This document shows positions 7,835 to 15,354 of a stretch of DNA of 34,195 nt, one piece after another; positions within the stretch are counted from its first letter, which is position 1; each line of letters opens with the position of its first letter. The notes below the pieces were generated by a model. The model was not told where the DNA came from, searched no databases, and was given only the letters and a program-made list of their open reading frames with translations. The stretch is from an uncultured Clostridia bacterium (GTDB taxonomy: Bacteria > Bacillota > Clostridia > UBA1381). The translations under genes and the position numbers were made by a program. Where the stretch lies: NCBI GenBank assembly GCA_934489015.1, contig CAKSSN010000026.1, positions 1 to 34,195 on the forward strand, written 5' to 3'.

Positions 7835-10579
7835 TTAATTGCTTGCTGCCGCAGATAAAGGCATAAATGAGCTGTTCCACAGCATAGCTTTTACGTAAAA
7901 TTCTCCGCTGCCGTTTGCCGAGACATTTTTAAAGCTTACTATATTGTATCCCTGCTCTAAATCGCACGGCTGCTGCATTACTTCAAGCAGCTTGCCGTCG
8001 GCGCTGTAAATTCCCAGAAATGCTTTTGCCGATTTGGCATTTTCGCTATTGTTGTTTATGCACAAGCTGACGCTGCCGGAAATGATGCTGCCGGAGGCGG
8101 TAAGAGTGTTATTGAGTATATCAGCCGCGCATTTCCCGTCAGCACATTCGCTGAGTTCTTTTGCCGTACCTGTTACAAATGATGATTTCTCCGGGTAGGT
8201 ATTAACGGTGCAGCCCTGCTTGCTGCTGCCTGCAAGATATATATTCCCCGATACCTCAACCGCATCTGCCGGAGTGTACTTTATTTCCGTAGAAGCTCCG
8301 GTCATATTTCTGTAATCGTCAAAGTGGTTGTCCTTATTGTTTATGTAAGCTATAAACGGGTCCGTATACGCTCCGCCGCTTATTTGTCCGAGATTAATGC
8401 AGTCTTTAATTACTGTTTTTCTGTATGCGGTGTAGTCCCAGTCATACCATGCTGTTCCGCCCCAGCCCCACGTTTTTTTCTGATATGCGGCAAAGCCCGC
8501 AATATAGCTTTTATTTCCCGCATTTTCATCGGCAGTAACATTTGCATAATTCACGCAGTTTTCAAATGTGCAGCCGTCTTCATATGCTGCAAATGCGGCG
8601 GCGCAGTAGGCTTGACTATGATAGTCTGATTTGCATATAACCTCACCCTTTGCCGTTACATTTTCAAATGTAACGCTTCCGGCGTTTGCCGCAACAATGG
8701 CCTTTGTGTTTGAAGGACCGGTTATAACGCCGTCAACCGTAAGATTTTTAACATATGTTTTTGTTGATGACAAAGCAGAGCCGGTAATTGCCCATCCGAT
8801 ATATCCGAATAAGCCGGCTGCCGGTTTACTTTCATTAATATAAAGTCCGCTTATTGTGTGGCCGTTTCCGTCAAATGTAAAATTGCTTGCGTTCGGCTCG
8901 CCCGTATTTCCTATAGGCGTCCACTCGCGGCTGTTTAAATCAATATCTGCCGTAAGGATTGCATTATAAACCGGAGCAAATTTATTCGGATTTTCTTTCT
9001 TGCTTTCAGCATCTATTTTTTCATTAACGTAAGCAGCATACCATGCAAGCTGTTCGGGTGTGCCGATTTTGTATGTCATTGTAGTAAAATCCAGTTCGGG
9101 TTCGTCATCATCTTCAAATGTTCCGTCCCAGCCGTCCTTGCTGTAGGAGGGCACAACCGAAACCTTTATACGATTACTTGATGCAATATGCTTGTTGCTG
9201 TCCGTTACCTGAACATAATACCAGCTCTCTCCGTATTCATCGGCCGTAATTGTCAGCGTATCGCTCGTTTCGTTTTCAAGCTTTATTCCGCTATAAATAG
9301 CTGAAGCGGATTTATACCATTGATATGTAAGCTTATTATCCGGGAAAAACTTTGTATCACAGCTTGATATTGATTTCAGAGTGATTTCTTTGTTTTTCTC
9401 GGTATATAAATCCGCATCGCCTGTTATTTCGGCGGTCGGCGCAGCGTAAATGGTTATTTCCTTTTCCAGTGATTTAAAATCCTTGTTTTCCGCAGAAACC
9501 GTTGCCGTAATATCGGCTCTGTAGGTGTGCTTGCCGACAGGCTCATCGGTTAAGCTGTAAGAGCTGCCGGTTGCTCCGTCAAGCTTTACTCCGTCGCGGT
9601 ACCACTGATATGTTAATTCCCCCGTGCTGTTTGACGTCCTCACAAATACAGAGGCAGATGATGAACCGGATACGTATAAGTCCTTTCCCTGATATGAGTA
9701 AATTGAAGCATCTCCGACGCTTGCCTCTTTTTCTCCGAGCTGTGATAAAGCATCTCTCAGCTCATCTGCCGCGTTTTGCGCGTTTTCCGTAAAATATGAT
9801 TCAAGTGCTGCACTGTAAGCGCTTTCGGCACTATCCATGCCGTCGGTGTTTTCCGCTAAAAGCTCATAATAATCTCCGATTGATGAGATAAGCTCATCGC
9901 AGGCAGGCGGCTGATACATAAAAAGTGTTGAAAAACCTTTATAATCACAAACCATACGAAAAACATCTTTTTGAGAAATAGTGCCGTCCGAAAAGCTGTA
10001 ATATGACATACCGTTGTCCGCAGGCGAGCTTCCCTTAAAAAATGCCATGATTGTTGAGTCAAATTCACCCATGCAGGCATCTGTAACGGAGCTTATAAAG
10101 CCGTCGCTTGCTGAGTAATCGTTAAGCATTATTTCACCAAAACCGTTGTTATCTGAGTCTGTCATGCTTGTTGAGCCATTATTATATTTATAATACGCCA
10201 ATATAATATATACCGCATCATAAACATTATCAACTTTAACGGTGTTATCATAATCAGGTATATAGCTTGCAAGATTTTCATCTTCATGAGCAAAATTTGA
10301 GCAAACCTCAATGAAAGATACAAAATTTCCGCTCAAATCGTAAAATCCGTTTTCATATACCTTTACGGGATTCATAATTCTGTATTTTTCGGGATAATCG
10401 TTAATTAAATATTGTGAATTTTCTTCTCCGTCATAGTCAGTATATTCCATAGAGAAATAAAAATACTGCTCTATATTGCTCGGCTTTTCGGCGGACGACA
10501 CGGATATTTGTTCAAATGACAAAATACCCGCAAAAACGGTAAGTGTAAGCATCATGCTTAAAAGTTTTTTTAATTTCAT
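7835..10579 (-). CDS. Large secreted protein with Ig-like and GLUG-type domains, B12-riboswitch operon
   Basis: A 914-residue exported protein. I chose the ATG at 10579 because AAAAGGA lies 9 nt upstream; an in-frame TTG at 10588 touches that site and is too close. An N-terminal signal peptide (LLSMMLTLTVFAGILSF) precedes an unrecognised domain of about 240 residues, then two Ig-like domains each with a LTYQWY motif (about 280-480). A GLUG-like module follows with WTPIGN and FDGNGHTISG, and a C-terminal beta domain (about 790-914). There is no SLH, sortase or transmembrane anchor, so it is probably released or held by its SLH-bearing neighbour downstream. The first gene after the B12 riboswitch and attenuator, so probably repressed when cobalamin is plentiful. 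Function unknown. Confidence 0.75.
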   Translation of the reverse strand: MKLKKLLSMMLTLTVFAGILSFEQISVSSAEKPSNIEQYFYFSMEYTDYDGEENSQYLINDYPEKYRIMNPVKVYENGFYDLSGNFVSFIEVCSNFAHEDENLASYIPDYDNTVKVDNVYDAVYIILAYYKYNNGSTSMTDSDNNGFGEIMLNDYSASDGFISSVTDACMGEFDSTIMAFFKGSSPADNGMSYYSFSDGTISQKDVFRMVCDYKGFSTLFMYQPPACDELISSIGDYYELLAENTDGMDSAESAYSAALESYFTENAQNAADELRDALSQLGEKEASVGDASIYSYQGKDLYVSGSSSASVFVRTSNSTGELTYQWYRDGVKLDGATGSSYSLTDEPVGKHTYRADITATVSAENKDFKSLEKEITIYAAPTAEITGDADLYTEKNKEITLKSISSCDTKFFPDNKLTYQWYKSASAIYSGIKLENETSDTLTITADEYGESWYYVQVTDSNKHIASSNRIKVSVVPSYSKDGWDGTFEDDDEPELDFTTMTYKIGTPEQLAWYAAYVNEKIDAESKKENPNKFAPVYNAILTADIDLNSREWTPIGNTGEPNASNFTFDGNGHTISGLYINESKPAAGLFGYIGWAITGSALSSTKTYVKNLTVDGVITGPSNTKAIVAANAGSVTFENVTAKGEVICKSDYHSQAYCAAAFAAYEDGCTFENCVNYANVTADENAGNKSYIAGFAAYQKKTWGWGGTAWYDWDYTAYRKTVIKDCINLGQISGGAYTDPFIAYINNKDNHFDDYRNMTGASTEIKYTPADAVEVSGNIYLAGSSKQGCTVNTYPEKSSFVTGTAKELSECADGKCAADILNNTLTASGSIISGSVSLCINNNSENAKSAKAFLGIYSADGKLLEVMQQPCDLEQGYNIVSFKNVSANGSGEFYVKAMLWNSSFMPLSAAASN

Positions 10580-10682
10580 CTTCTTCAATCCTTTTTAGTT
10601 TTATTTTAGTCAGATAACTGACTTCTGCCATGCAAAAGCAAACAGGGTTAGTTATTCACCTCCGTTTTCCGGCCGCAGTAAT

Positions 10683-10725
10683 AAAAAAACTGCGGCAAAT
10701 TTTTATTTAAAAAAATTTACCACAG
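10683..10725 (-). terminator. Attenuator-like intrinsic terminator in the riboswitch leader
   Basis: Read leftward, arms at 10725-10711 and 10704-10690 form a 15-bp stem with two wobble pairs and a 6-nt loop, followed directly by seven T residues (10689-10683). It lies about 100 bp before the start codon and 120 bp after the B12 box, the right place for riboswitch-controlled premature termination. The 3' arm also pairs with 10672-10679 (ACTGCGGC) and the 5' arm can pair with CACAG at 10735-10739, so alternative folds are possible. Confidence 0.7.
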
Positions 10726-10829
10726 CTGTGTTTTTCTGTGACAGGTCACCCTTTGTGCACAAAAATAAAACCCCTATTTTAAATAAGCGCAGCAAAAAAA
10801 GCCATTCCTATGCCAAAATTATAAAGACA

Positions 10830-11062
10830 CATACGGAACAACATCAAAGCAGGTCTTGTGGCTCGCGTTCTTTAAGGGTTAATCCCTTGTGCTTTATGCT
10901 CTGCCTTCTCAGTTTCCCAATGACCGGCTTTCACCGTATGCATAAAGCTTCGGACGCATACACCGACAGTTTCTCGCAGGGGATTCTCACCCCATTCCCT
11001 TTTCACCGACTATGCCTTGACAAAAGCCTTTTGCAGCATAACCGACACTTTGTGTGACATAT
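10830..11062 (-). promoter_or_regulatory. Cobalamin (B12) riboswitch
   Basis: The leftward strand carries the hallmarks of a cobalamin aptamer in order. First is AAAGGGAAT...GGTGAGAATCC followed by CTGCG and AACTGT (about 11003-10960). Next comes GCCGGTCATTGGGAAAC with AAGGC (about 10929-10900). Last is the 3' B12 box GAGCCACAAGACCTGC (10864-10849). Outer boundaries are approximate because I did not fold it. It lies in the leader of the two-gene surface-protein operon, between a vegetative promoter and an intrinsic terminator, so adenosylcobalamin binding should lower expression. Not the usual cobalamin synthesis or ABC-transport genes. Confidence 0.88.
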
Positions 11063-11078
11063 TCGTTTTTACAGATAT

Positions 11079-11108
11079 ATTTTACCACATATGTAATTGA
11101 AAAGTCAA
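11079..11108 (-). promoter_or_regulatory. Sigma-A-like promoter for the riboswitch operon
   Basis: Leftward TTGACT (11108-11103), an 18-bp spacer and TAAAAT (11084-11079), immediately upstream of the B12 aptamer. Good -35, fair -10. Confidence 0.6.
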
Positions 11109-11220
11109 CAGTATTAAATGTATTGATTTGGTTTTAGAAAATTTTTGTATGTTTTTTATAATTCGTCCTATATATGCGGTGCAATCAGGCTGCAACGTTG
11201 CCGAAAAGCATTATAATAAG

Positions 11221-11248
11221 AAAGCAGCCGCCCGAAAAGCAGCTGCCT
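11221..11248 (-). terminator. Terminator of the leftward virion operon
   Basis: A 9-bp stem (arms 11239-11247 and 11223-11231, with wobble pairs) and 7-nt loop, followed leftward by TTCTTATTAT. It lies just after the last gene of the phage-derived operon. Confidence 0.65.
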
Positions 11249-11254
11249 GATTTA

Positions 11255-12016
11255 TTATAGCCAGTTATAGATTTTAGCTTTCGGACGCGGCATATTCTGG
11301 GAAAGATAAAGCCTGTAGCCGTCAAGCTTTTGGATTACCTGCGCGGCAAAGGTATTGTAAGTTTCGCTGTCACCCTGATATAATGCACATTTGGCGCATA
11401 TAAAGTCTATATAAGCCGTGTCATACGGAGAGGGAAGAAGTGTCTTTTCCGTTATCTCCCTTTTAATATGAACATTTTCCTCGCCCGTAAAGCCTGCCGT
11501 GCCTTCAAAGGTAAATACATTGTTTTCGGATTTTGATATTCCGGTTATAAAAATAGTATTTGTTTCGCCGTTATATGTAATATTCAGCGTATCTCCGACA
11601 AAAATGTTTTCATTACATTTAATTTGAGAGCCGTTTATTTCGGCTGTCGCGTCCTTATCTATAAGCCTGATCGAAACATAAGGCTTTGTGCATATTATTT
11701 CAATATCGTGCGCTGCGTCCGACTCCTTTTTAAAGTATCTTCCGTTTTCGCCGTATGATATTATATATCCGTAATCCTGCAAATCGGTTTTCCTTATCAG
11801 CTTGCCGTCTGCGTATATTCGGAGAATATCGCATATGTCAATGCCGTTCGGAAGTAATATTTCATCTTTGCCGCCGAAATTTAAGCAAATGCAGTCAAAT
11901 TCAAAATTCTTTGACAGTTCTGCGGAAAATTCATTGCACCAGTCAATACATTCGGATATTGAATATTCATTTGGATGAAGGCTTTTGGCTTTTTCGATTG
12001 CTTCTGTTATATACAT
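11255..12016 (-). CDS. Phage head-tail adaptor-like protein
   Basis: 253 residues. The N-terminus (MYITEAIEKAKSLHPNEYSI) is helical, the middle is beta-rich, and the C-terminus (LLPSPYDTAYIDFICAKCAL and the following YNTFAAQVIQKLD helix) matches the pattern of small adaptor/connector proteins that bridge portal and tail in Firmicutes phages. No catalytic motif is seen. The ATG at 12016 has a GAAAGGAGC site. It is the last gene of the operon, placed after the lysis genes, which is an unusual position for an adaptor. Assignment rests on general shape and context, not on a conserved motif; it could instead be a different tail component. Confidence 0.5.
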   Translation of the reverse strand: MYITEAIEKAKSLHPNEYSISECIDWCNEFSAELSKNFEFDCICLNFGGKDEILLPNGIDICDILRIYADGKLIRKTDLQDYGYIISYGENGRYFKKESDAAHDIEIICTKPYVSIRLIDKDATAEINGSQIKCNENIFVGDTLNITYNGETNTIFITGISKSENNVFTFEGTAGFTGEENVHIKREITEKTLLPSPYDTAYIDFICAKCALYQGDSETYNTFAAQVIQKLDGYRLYLSQNMPRPKAKIYNWL

Positions 12017-12038
12017 TTTTGCTCCTTTCGTTTAACTT

Positions 12039-12230
12039 TTAAAATATCATCTTAACTATAACTCCGCACATGGCAGTTCCGACAGCCGCAAGTACGCTCA
12101 GCACAATATTCAGCTTTGTGTTTATAACCGCAAAATTTGTGCTGCCGTGATTTAGCTGTTCCTCGTGACGTTTAACAATTTTTTTAAGGTCACGCACCGC
12201 CTCGCACGGACATTGTGTTTCCGATACCAT
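12039..12230 (-). CDS. XhlA-like holin-associated membrane protein
   Basis: 63 residues. A charged N-terminal coiled segment (AVRDLKKIVKRHEEQLNHGS) is followed by NTKLNIVLSVLAAVGTAMCG, a single transmembrane helix at about residues 42-62. This is the layout of hemolysin XhlA-type proteins that act with holin to release endolysin. The ATG at 12230 has a GGGGG site. It follows the holin by 2 bp in the lysis cassette. Family inferred from size, topology and neighbours. Confidence 0.65.
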   Translation of the reverse strand: MVSETQCPCEAVRDLKKIVKRHEEQLNHGSTNFAVINTKLNIVLSVLAAVGTAMCGVIVKMIF

Positions 12231-12232
12231 TT

Positions 12233-12424
12233 TTAGTCCCCCTTACATTCCGGAAGTCCCGCAATGCTTGTGAGCACCGATAAAATTCCCGACAGTGCGG
12301 ATGCGGAAACAACCATCATCCAGTTTACATCACCTATTGCCGCGCTTGTGCCGACTGTAGCTATTGCCGTCTGCGCAATCGTTTTTGCGGCACGTATAAG
12401 CGCGCATTTTAACCATGTTTTCAT
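12233..12424 (-). CDS. Holin, r1t-like
   Basis: 63 residues with two hydrophobic segments. The sequence pattern AAKTIAQTAIATVGTSAAIG and SASALSGILSVLTSIAGLPE resembles the phage r1t holin family, small pore formers that let endolysin reach the wall. The start overlaps the amidase stop by 4 nt (ATGA), so translation is coupled. AAAGGACGGG serves as ribosome binding site inside the amidase end. Confidence 0.8.
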   Translation of the reverse strand: MKTWLKCALIRAAKTIAQTAIATVGTSAAIGDVNWMMVVSASALSGILSVLTSIAGLPECKGD

Positions 12425-13176
12425 ATAATTCCCGTCCTTTCAAAATAAACTAAGGTTTTCAGAGAGTCTTCGGATATGTTTAAATCTCCCTCATCCGCGC
12501 CCTTAAAAATTCCTTTTTGCTGTGCTTTGTAAAGCGCCGATTTTGCCCAGTCGGGTATTTCGGCTCCGTAATGATAAATTTTCGGCTGTTTTGCGCTGAT
12601 TTGCTCAAGCGCCTTGCTAAGCTCATCAATTTTTGCCGACAGCCTTTTTAATTCCTCCATGTCAAGCTCCTCCTCGCTCAGTCTGCTTTTAAAATCCTGC
12701 CAATACGCATTATTATCTCCTATAAACGGCTTCGGACATTCCTTTCCGGTTACATCCCAGTGGCGTATAACGCGCTCCGGCACAATATTATATTTTTTCA
12801 TAAGCTCGTGTACAAGTTCGGCGCATTTTATATACACATCCTTTTTTACATTGCCCTTTTTGTCAAGCAAACACATTTCAATTCCTATTGAATTTGAGTT
12901 TGTGCATATTTTGTAAAATAAATGACCGCCGCTTGTCTGCAATCCGCCGCCGCAGTGGTATGCGGTGTCTGTGACAGGAACGCTTGAATATATGCTGCTT
13001 TCGTCTACAAAGAAGTGTGCGGAAGCCTTAACCGCATTGTTTGCGAAATACTTTACATTAGCAAGTGCCGTATCACCCTTATTGGCGGTGTAGTGAATGA
13101 CAATGTATTTTATTTTCGAGCTTCTGCCGCGCTTATAGTTACTGCTGTGGGGCAGTGTCCCCGTCAAAATATTCAT
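12421..13176 (-). CDS. Endolysin, N-acetylmuramoyl-L-alanine amidase (Amidase_2)
   Basis: 251 residues. The catalytic domain (about 20-165) has the T7-lysozyme/PGRP-type zinc site: H28 in YIVIHYTAN, the second His in VIRHWDVTG, and the Cys in GKECPKPF, with the preceding Lys also kept. It cleaves the amide bond between muramic acid and the peptide stem. A charged linker (about 170-205) leads to a C-terminal region with IPDWAKSALYKAQQKGIFKG, like that of other clostridial phage lysins. The ATG at 13176 has AGGTGA six nt upstream and overlaps the preceding tail gene by 38 bp. All catalytic residues are present, so the enzyme should be active. Confidence 0.9.
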   Translation of the reverse strand: MNILTGTLPHSSNYKRGRSSKIKYIVIHYTANKGDTALANVKYFANNAVKASAHFFVDESSIYSSVPVTDTAYHCGGGLQTSGGHLFYKICTNSNSIGIEMCLLDKKGNVKKDVYIKCAELVHELMKKYNIVPERVIRHWDVTGKECPKPFIGDNNAYWQDFKSRLSEEELDMEELKRLSAKIDELSKALEQISAKQPKIYHYGAEIPDWAKSALYKAQQKGIFKGADEGDLNISEDSLKTLVYFERTGII

Positions 13177-14266
13177 AGCTGTTCACCTCAAAGCTTTCGG
13201 TTATGCTGTCTGTTTCGTCTATATATACCGATGTAATATACTGACTGCTTTCATCATATTCGGGCATATCCGCCTTAACAATCGGTTTAAATCCGACAGC
13301 CCTTAAAGTTTCCTCTTTCGGATTTGTGTAAATCCTGCCGCCAAGTACCACAAAACCACCGTCATATTTTTTAACCTTGTTTTCGTTTATAAATTTGTAA
13401 AGCTCCATTTTTTTCTCCTCCTTGATATTACTGTAGTATTCCGCCTCAAACGCTGACGGACTGACCTCTGTACCAACGCTTATTATGTTTGTTCCGTCCG
13501 ATAATGCAATATCGTGCAGATTATCCGCTTTGTATTCAATGCTTTCGCCTATTTTCAGCGGCGCGGAAATGAATATGTTTGTTGTCTGCGCATTTGATAA
13601 GTTTTCGCCGCTTACAGTGACGGGAATTTTATATTTCCCGCTTGCGCTGTCCAAATCGCCGACACATTTATACGGCTCATATTCCGGCATTGTTTCCGCT
13701 GTATAACTACCCTTTACAATCTGTAGATTGTGTATTCTTAAAATAGCACCAGATTTATTTATACCATATAATATCAGAGTATAATAATTGTCAGTATTAA
13801 AATTCTCCGGTATGGTTATCGTGTCTACGTCCTTATTAGATGCGCATAATGTGAATGGCGAAACACCATTGACTTTTGAAGCGAATGAAATTCTTCCGCT
13901 GATACCGGGATTGTAAGATTCTTCACCTTTAACAATCTCGACCGTTCTTGATGTCGTTATCGTATCACCTGCTTTTAACCCGAATGCAGACAAAAACTTT
14001 TCCGGTGATATTCCGGTTCCGGCTCCATACATTATTACATCAATATAATTCTCATCGGGATGAATTTCATAAGCTGTTGAATTTGTTATTAAATTCATAT
14101 CAAATAAATTTGTGCCTACATTTCCGCTTATTTTATAATTAATCAAATTCCCCGATAAGCAATTTGTTAGTGTAAGAGGCGGCGCACCGCTTTTTGTTCT
14201 TATAAATCCGTATCGCCTAGTCACAACCGACATAAACGCTCGTTTTTTAATTTCTAAGCTGTTCAT
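13139..14266 (-). CDS. Putative phage tail/receptor-binding protein
   Basis: 375 residues, no signal peptide, beta-rich, starting MNSLEIKKRAFMSVVTRRYG. A jelly-roll-like carbohydrate-binding or baseplate/receptor-binding role fits the size, the composition and the position between tail fibre and endolysin, but I recognise no signature motif. The start overlaps the upstream stop by 4 nt (ATGA) and has GGAGG seven nt before it. The C-terminal 60 residues (EEKKMELYKFINENKVKKYD) form a separate segment typical of phage tail-end proteins. Confidence 0.55.
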   Translation of the reverse strand: MNSLEIKKRAFMSVVTRRYGFIRTKSGAPPLTLTNCLSGNLINYKISGNVGTNLFDMNLITNSTAYEIHPDENYIDVIMYGAGTGISPEKFLSAFGLKAGDTITTSRTVEIVKGEESYNPGISGRISFASKVNGVSPFTLCASNKDVDTITIPENFNTDNYYTLILYGINKSGAILRIHNLQIVKGSYTAETMPEYEPYKCVGDLDSASGKYKIPVTVSGENLSNAQTTNIFISAPLKIGESIEYKADNLHDIALSDGTNIISVGTEVSPSAFEAEYYSNIKEEKKMELYKFINENKVKKYDGGFVVLGGRIYTNPKEETLRAVGFKPIVKADMPEYDESSQYITSVYIDETDSITESFEVNSYEYFDGDTAPQQ

Positions 14267-15330
14267 GCTTCTGCCTCCGTCGGTACGCTGTAGCCGTTTA
14301 CAAGTCCTACAAAATTTGCACCGTTAAAATAAAATACAATGTCGTAGACCTTGTTCGCAATAGGAGCAAAAACAGAGCTTGAGCCGCTGACAGAGCATTC
14401 CGACCCGACCCATACAAGCGTGTTTGAATTGGCGGTATATGACGTTTCGGGCGCTGCTGAACCTGTTTTAAATGATAGGCTTGCTGTGTAATCAGTAGGG
14501 TATTCGCCGTCGGAAATAGCTATAGATAGGCTTGACGCATTAACAGAAACAAAGCTATCTATATGATTGTTTTTTTCATAAAGGTTGAATACTATTGATG
14601 TGTTTGTGTATTCCGTTGCAATAGATTTATCTGCCTTGCCGCTAACAAGCGTTGATACCCCTTTAGCCGTTAGAACATCGACTTTGTTCCCGGAATTTGT
14701 ATCTATGTTGATACTTTCCGTATCGCTTGATAATGTTGGTTTGTCGGTTTTTTTACTCAGTAATGTATCTAATGTATCCTGCTCGTAAAAAGTAATATTT
14801 TTGTATTTATCATTCTGGTCGATAATGGATATATTTGTTATCCATCCTTTTGAACCATCATCAAGAACACAAGGCTGTTCTGCCTTGCTAATATTTTTTA
14901 TTTTTGATAATCCCATATCAGAAATCTTATCAACCTTACCGCTTTTTAAATCGGATATATCACTTTTAACATCTGCGTCATCATAGTTTGAAAGCTCGTC
15001 AAGCTTTATTTTATAAGCGTCGGTAAAATCATTTGCGGATAGTCCCTTGCCGGTTTCCTTGTCAACTTTGCCGCTTTTGAGCTGCTGCTCAATTGCTGTG
15101 GCTCTGCGCACTTCATTGTTTATAACTTTGCTTATCTCATCATCTGCCGACTGACGCGCCGCAGCCTCTGTGCTTACCGCCGAAAGAGCGCCCTCAATTC
15201 CCGATTTTCTTTCGGCGGCCTCGTCGCAAACGAGCTTTCTTGCAAGAGCGGACGAATAGCTCTCGTCAGTGCTTTCGGGATCCGGCTTTTTTGCAAAGCT
15301 GTATTTATCTATATTAATTTCATATCCCAT
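14263..15330 (-). CDS. Tail fibre protein with coiled-coil stalk
   Basis: 355 residues. After a short N-terminus (MGYEINIDKYSFAKKPDP), residues about 30-115 form an Ala/Glu-rich coiled coil (AAERKSGIEGALSAVSTEAA). The typical tail-fibre phrase KSGKVDKETGKGLSANDFTD follows, repeated in shorter form (SGKVDK, SGKADK). The C-terminus is beta-rich and should form the distal tip. Trimeric host-recognition fibre is the likely role. The ATG at 15330 has GGAGGG seven nt upstream. Confidence 0.75.
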   Translation of the reverse strand: MGYEINIDKYSFAKKPDPESTDESYSSALARKLVCDEAAERKSGIEGALSAVSTEAAARQSADDEISKVINNEVRRATAIEQQLKSGKVDKETGKGLSANDFTDAYKIKLDELSNYDDADVKSDISDLKSGKVDKISDMGLSKIKNISKAEQPCVLDDGSKGWITNISIIDQNDKYKNITFYEQDTLDTLLSKKTDKPTLSSDTESINIDTNSGNKVDVLTAKGVSTLVSGKADKSIATEYTNTSIVFNLYEKNNHIDSFVSVNASSLSIAISDGEYPTDYTASLSFKTGSAAPETSYTANSNTLVWVGSECSVSGSSSVFAPIANKVYDIVFYFNGANFVGLVNGYSVPTEAEA

Positions 15331-15354
15331 TTAATAACCCTCCAATCAAAATTT

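Noticed and set aside
10645..10666. Leader peptide start at GGAGGTGAATAAC before the first riboswitch-controlled gene
   Set aside because: The frame ends after three codons (GTG-AAT-AAC-TAA); the GGAGG is more likely a chance or structural element.
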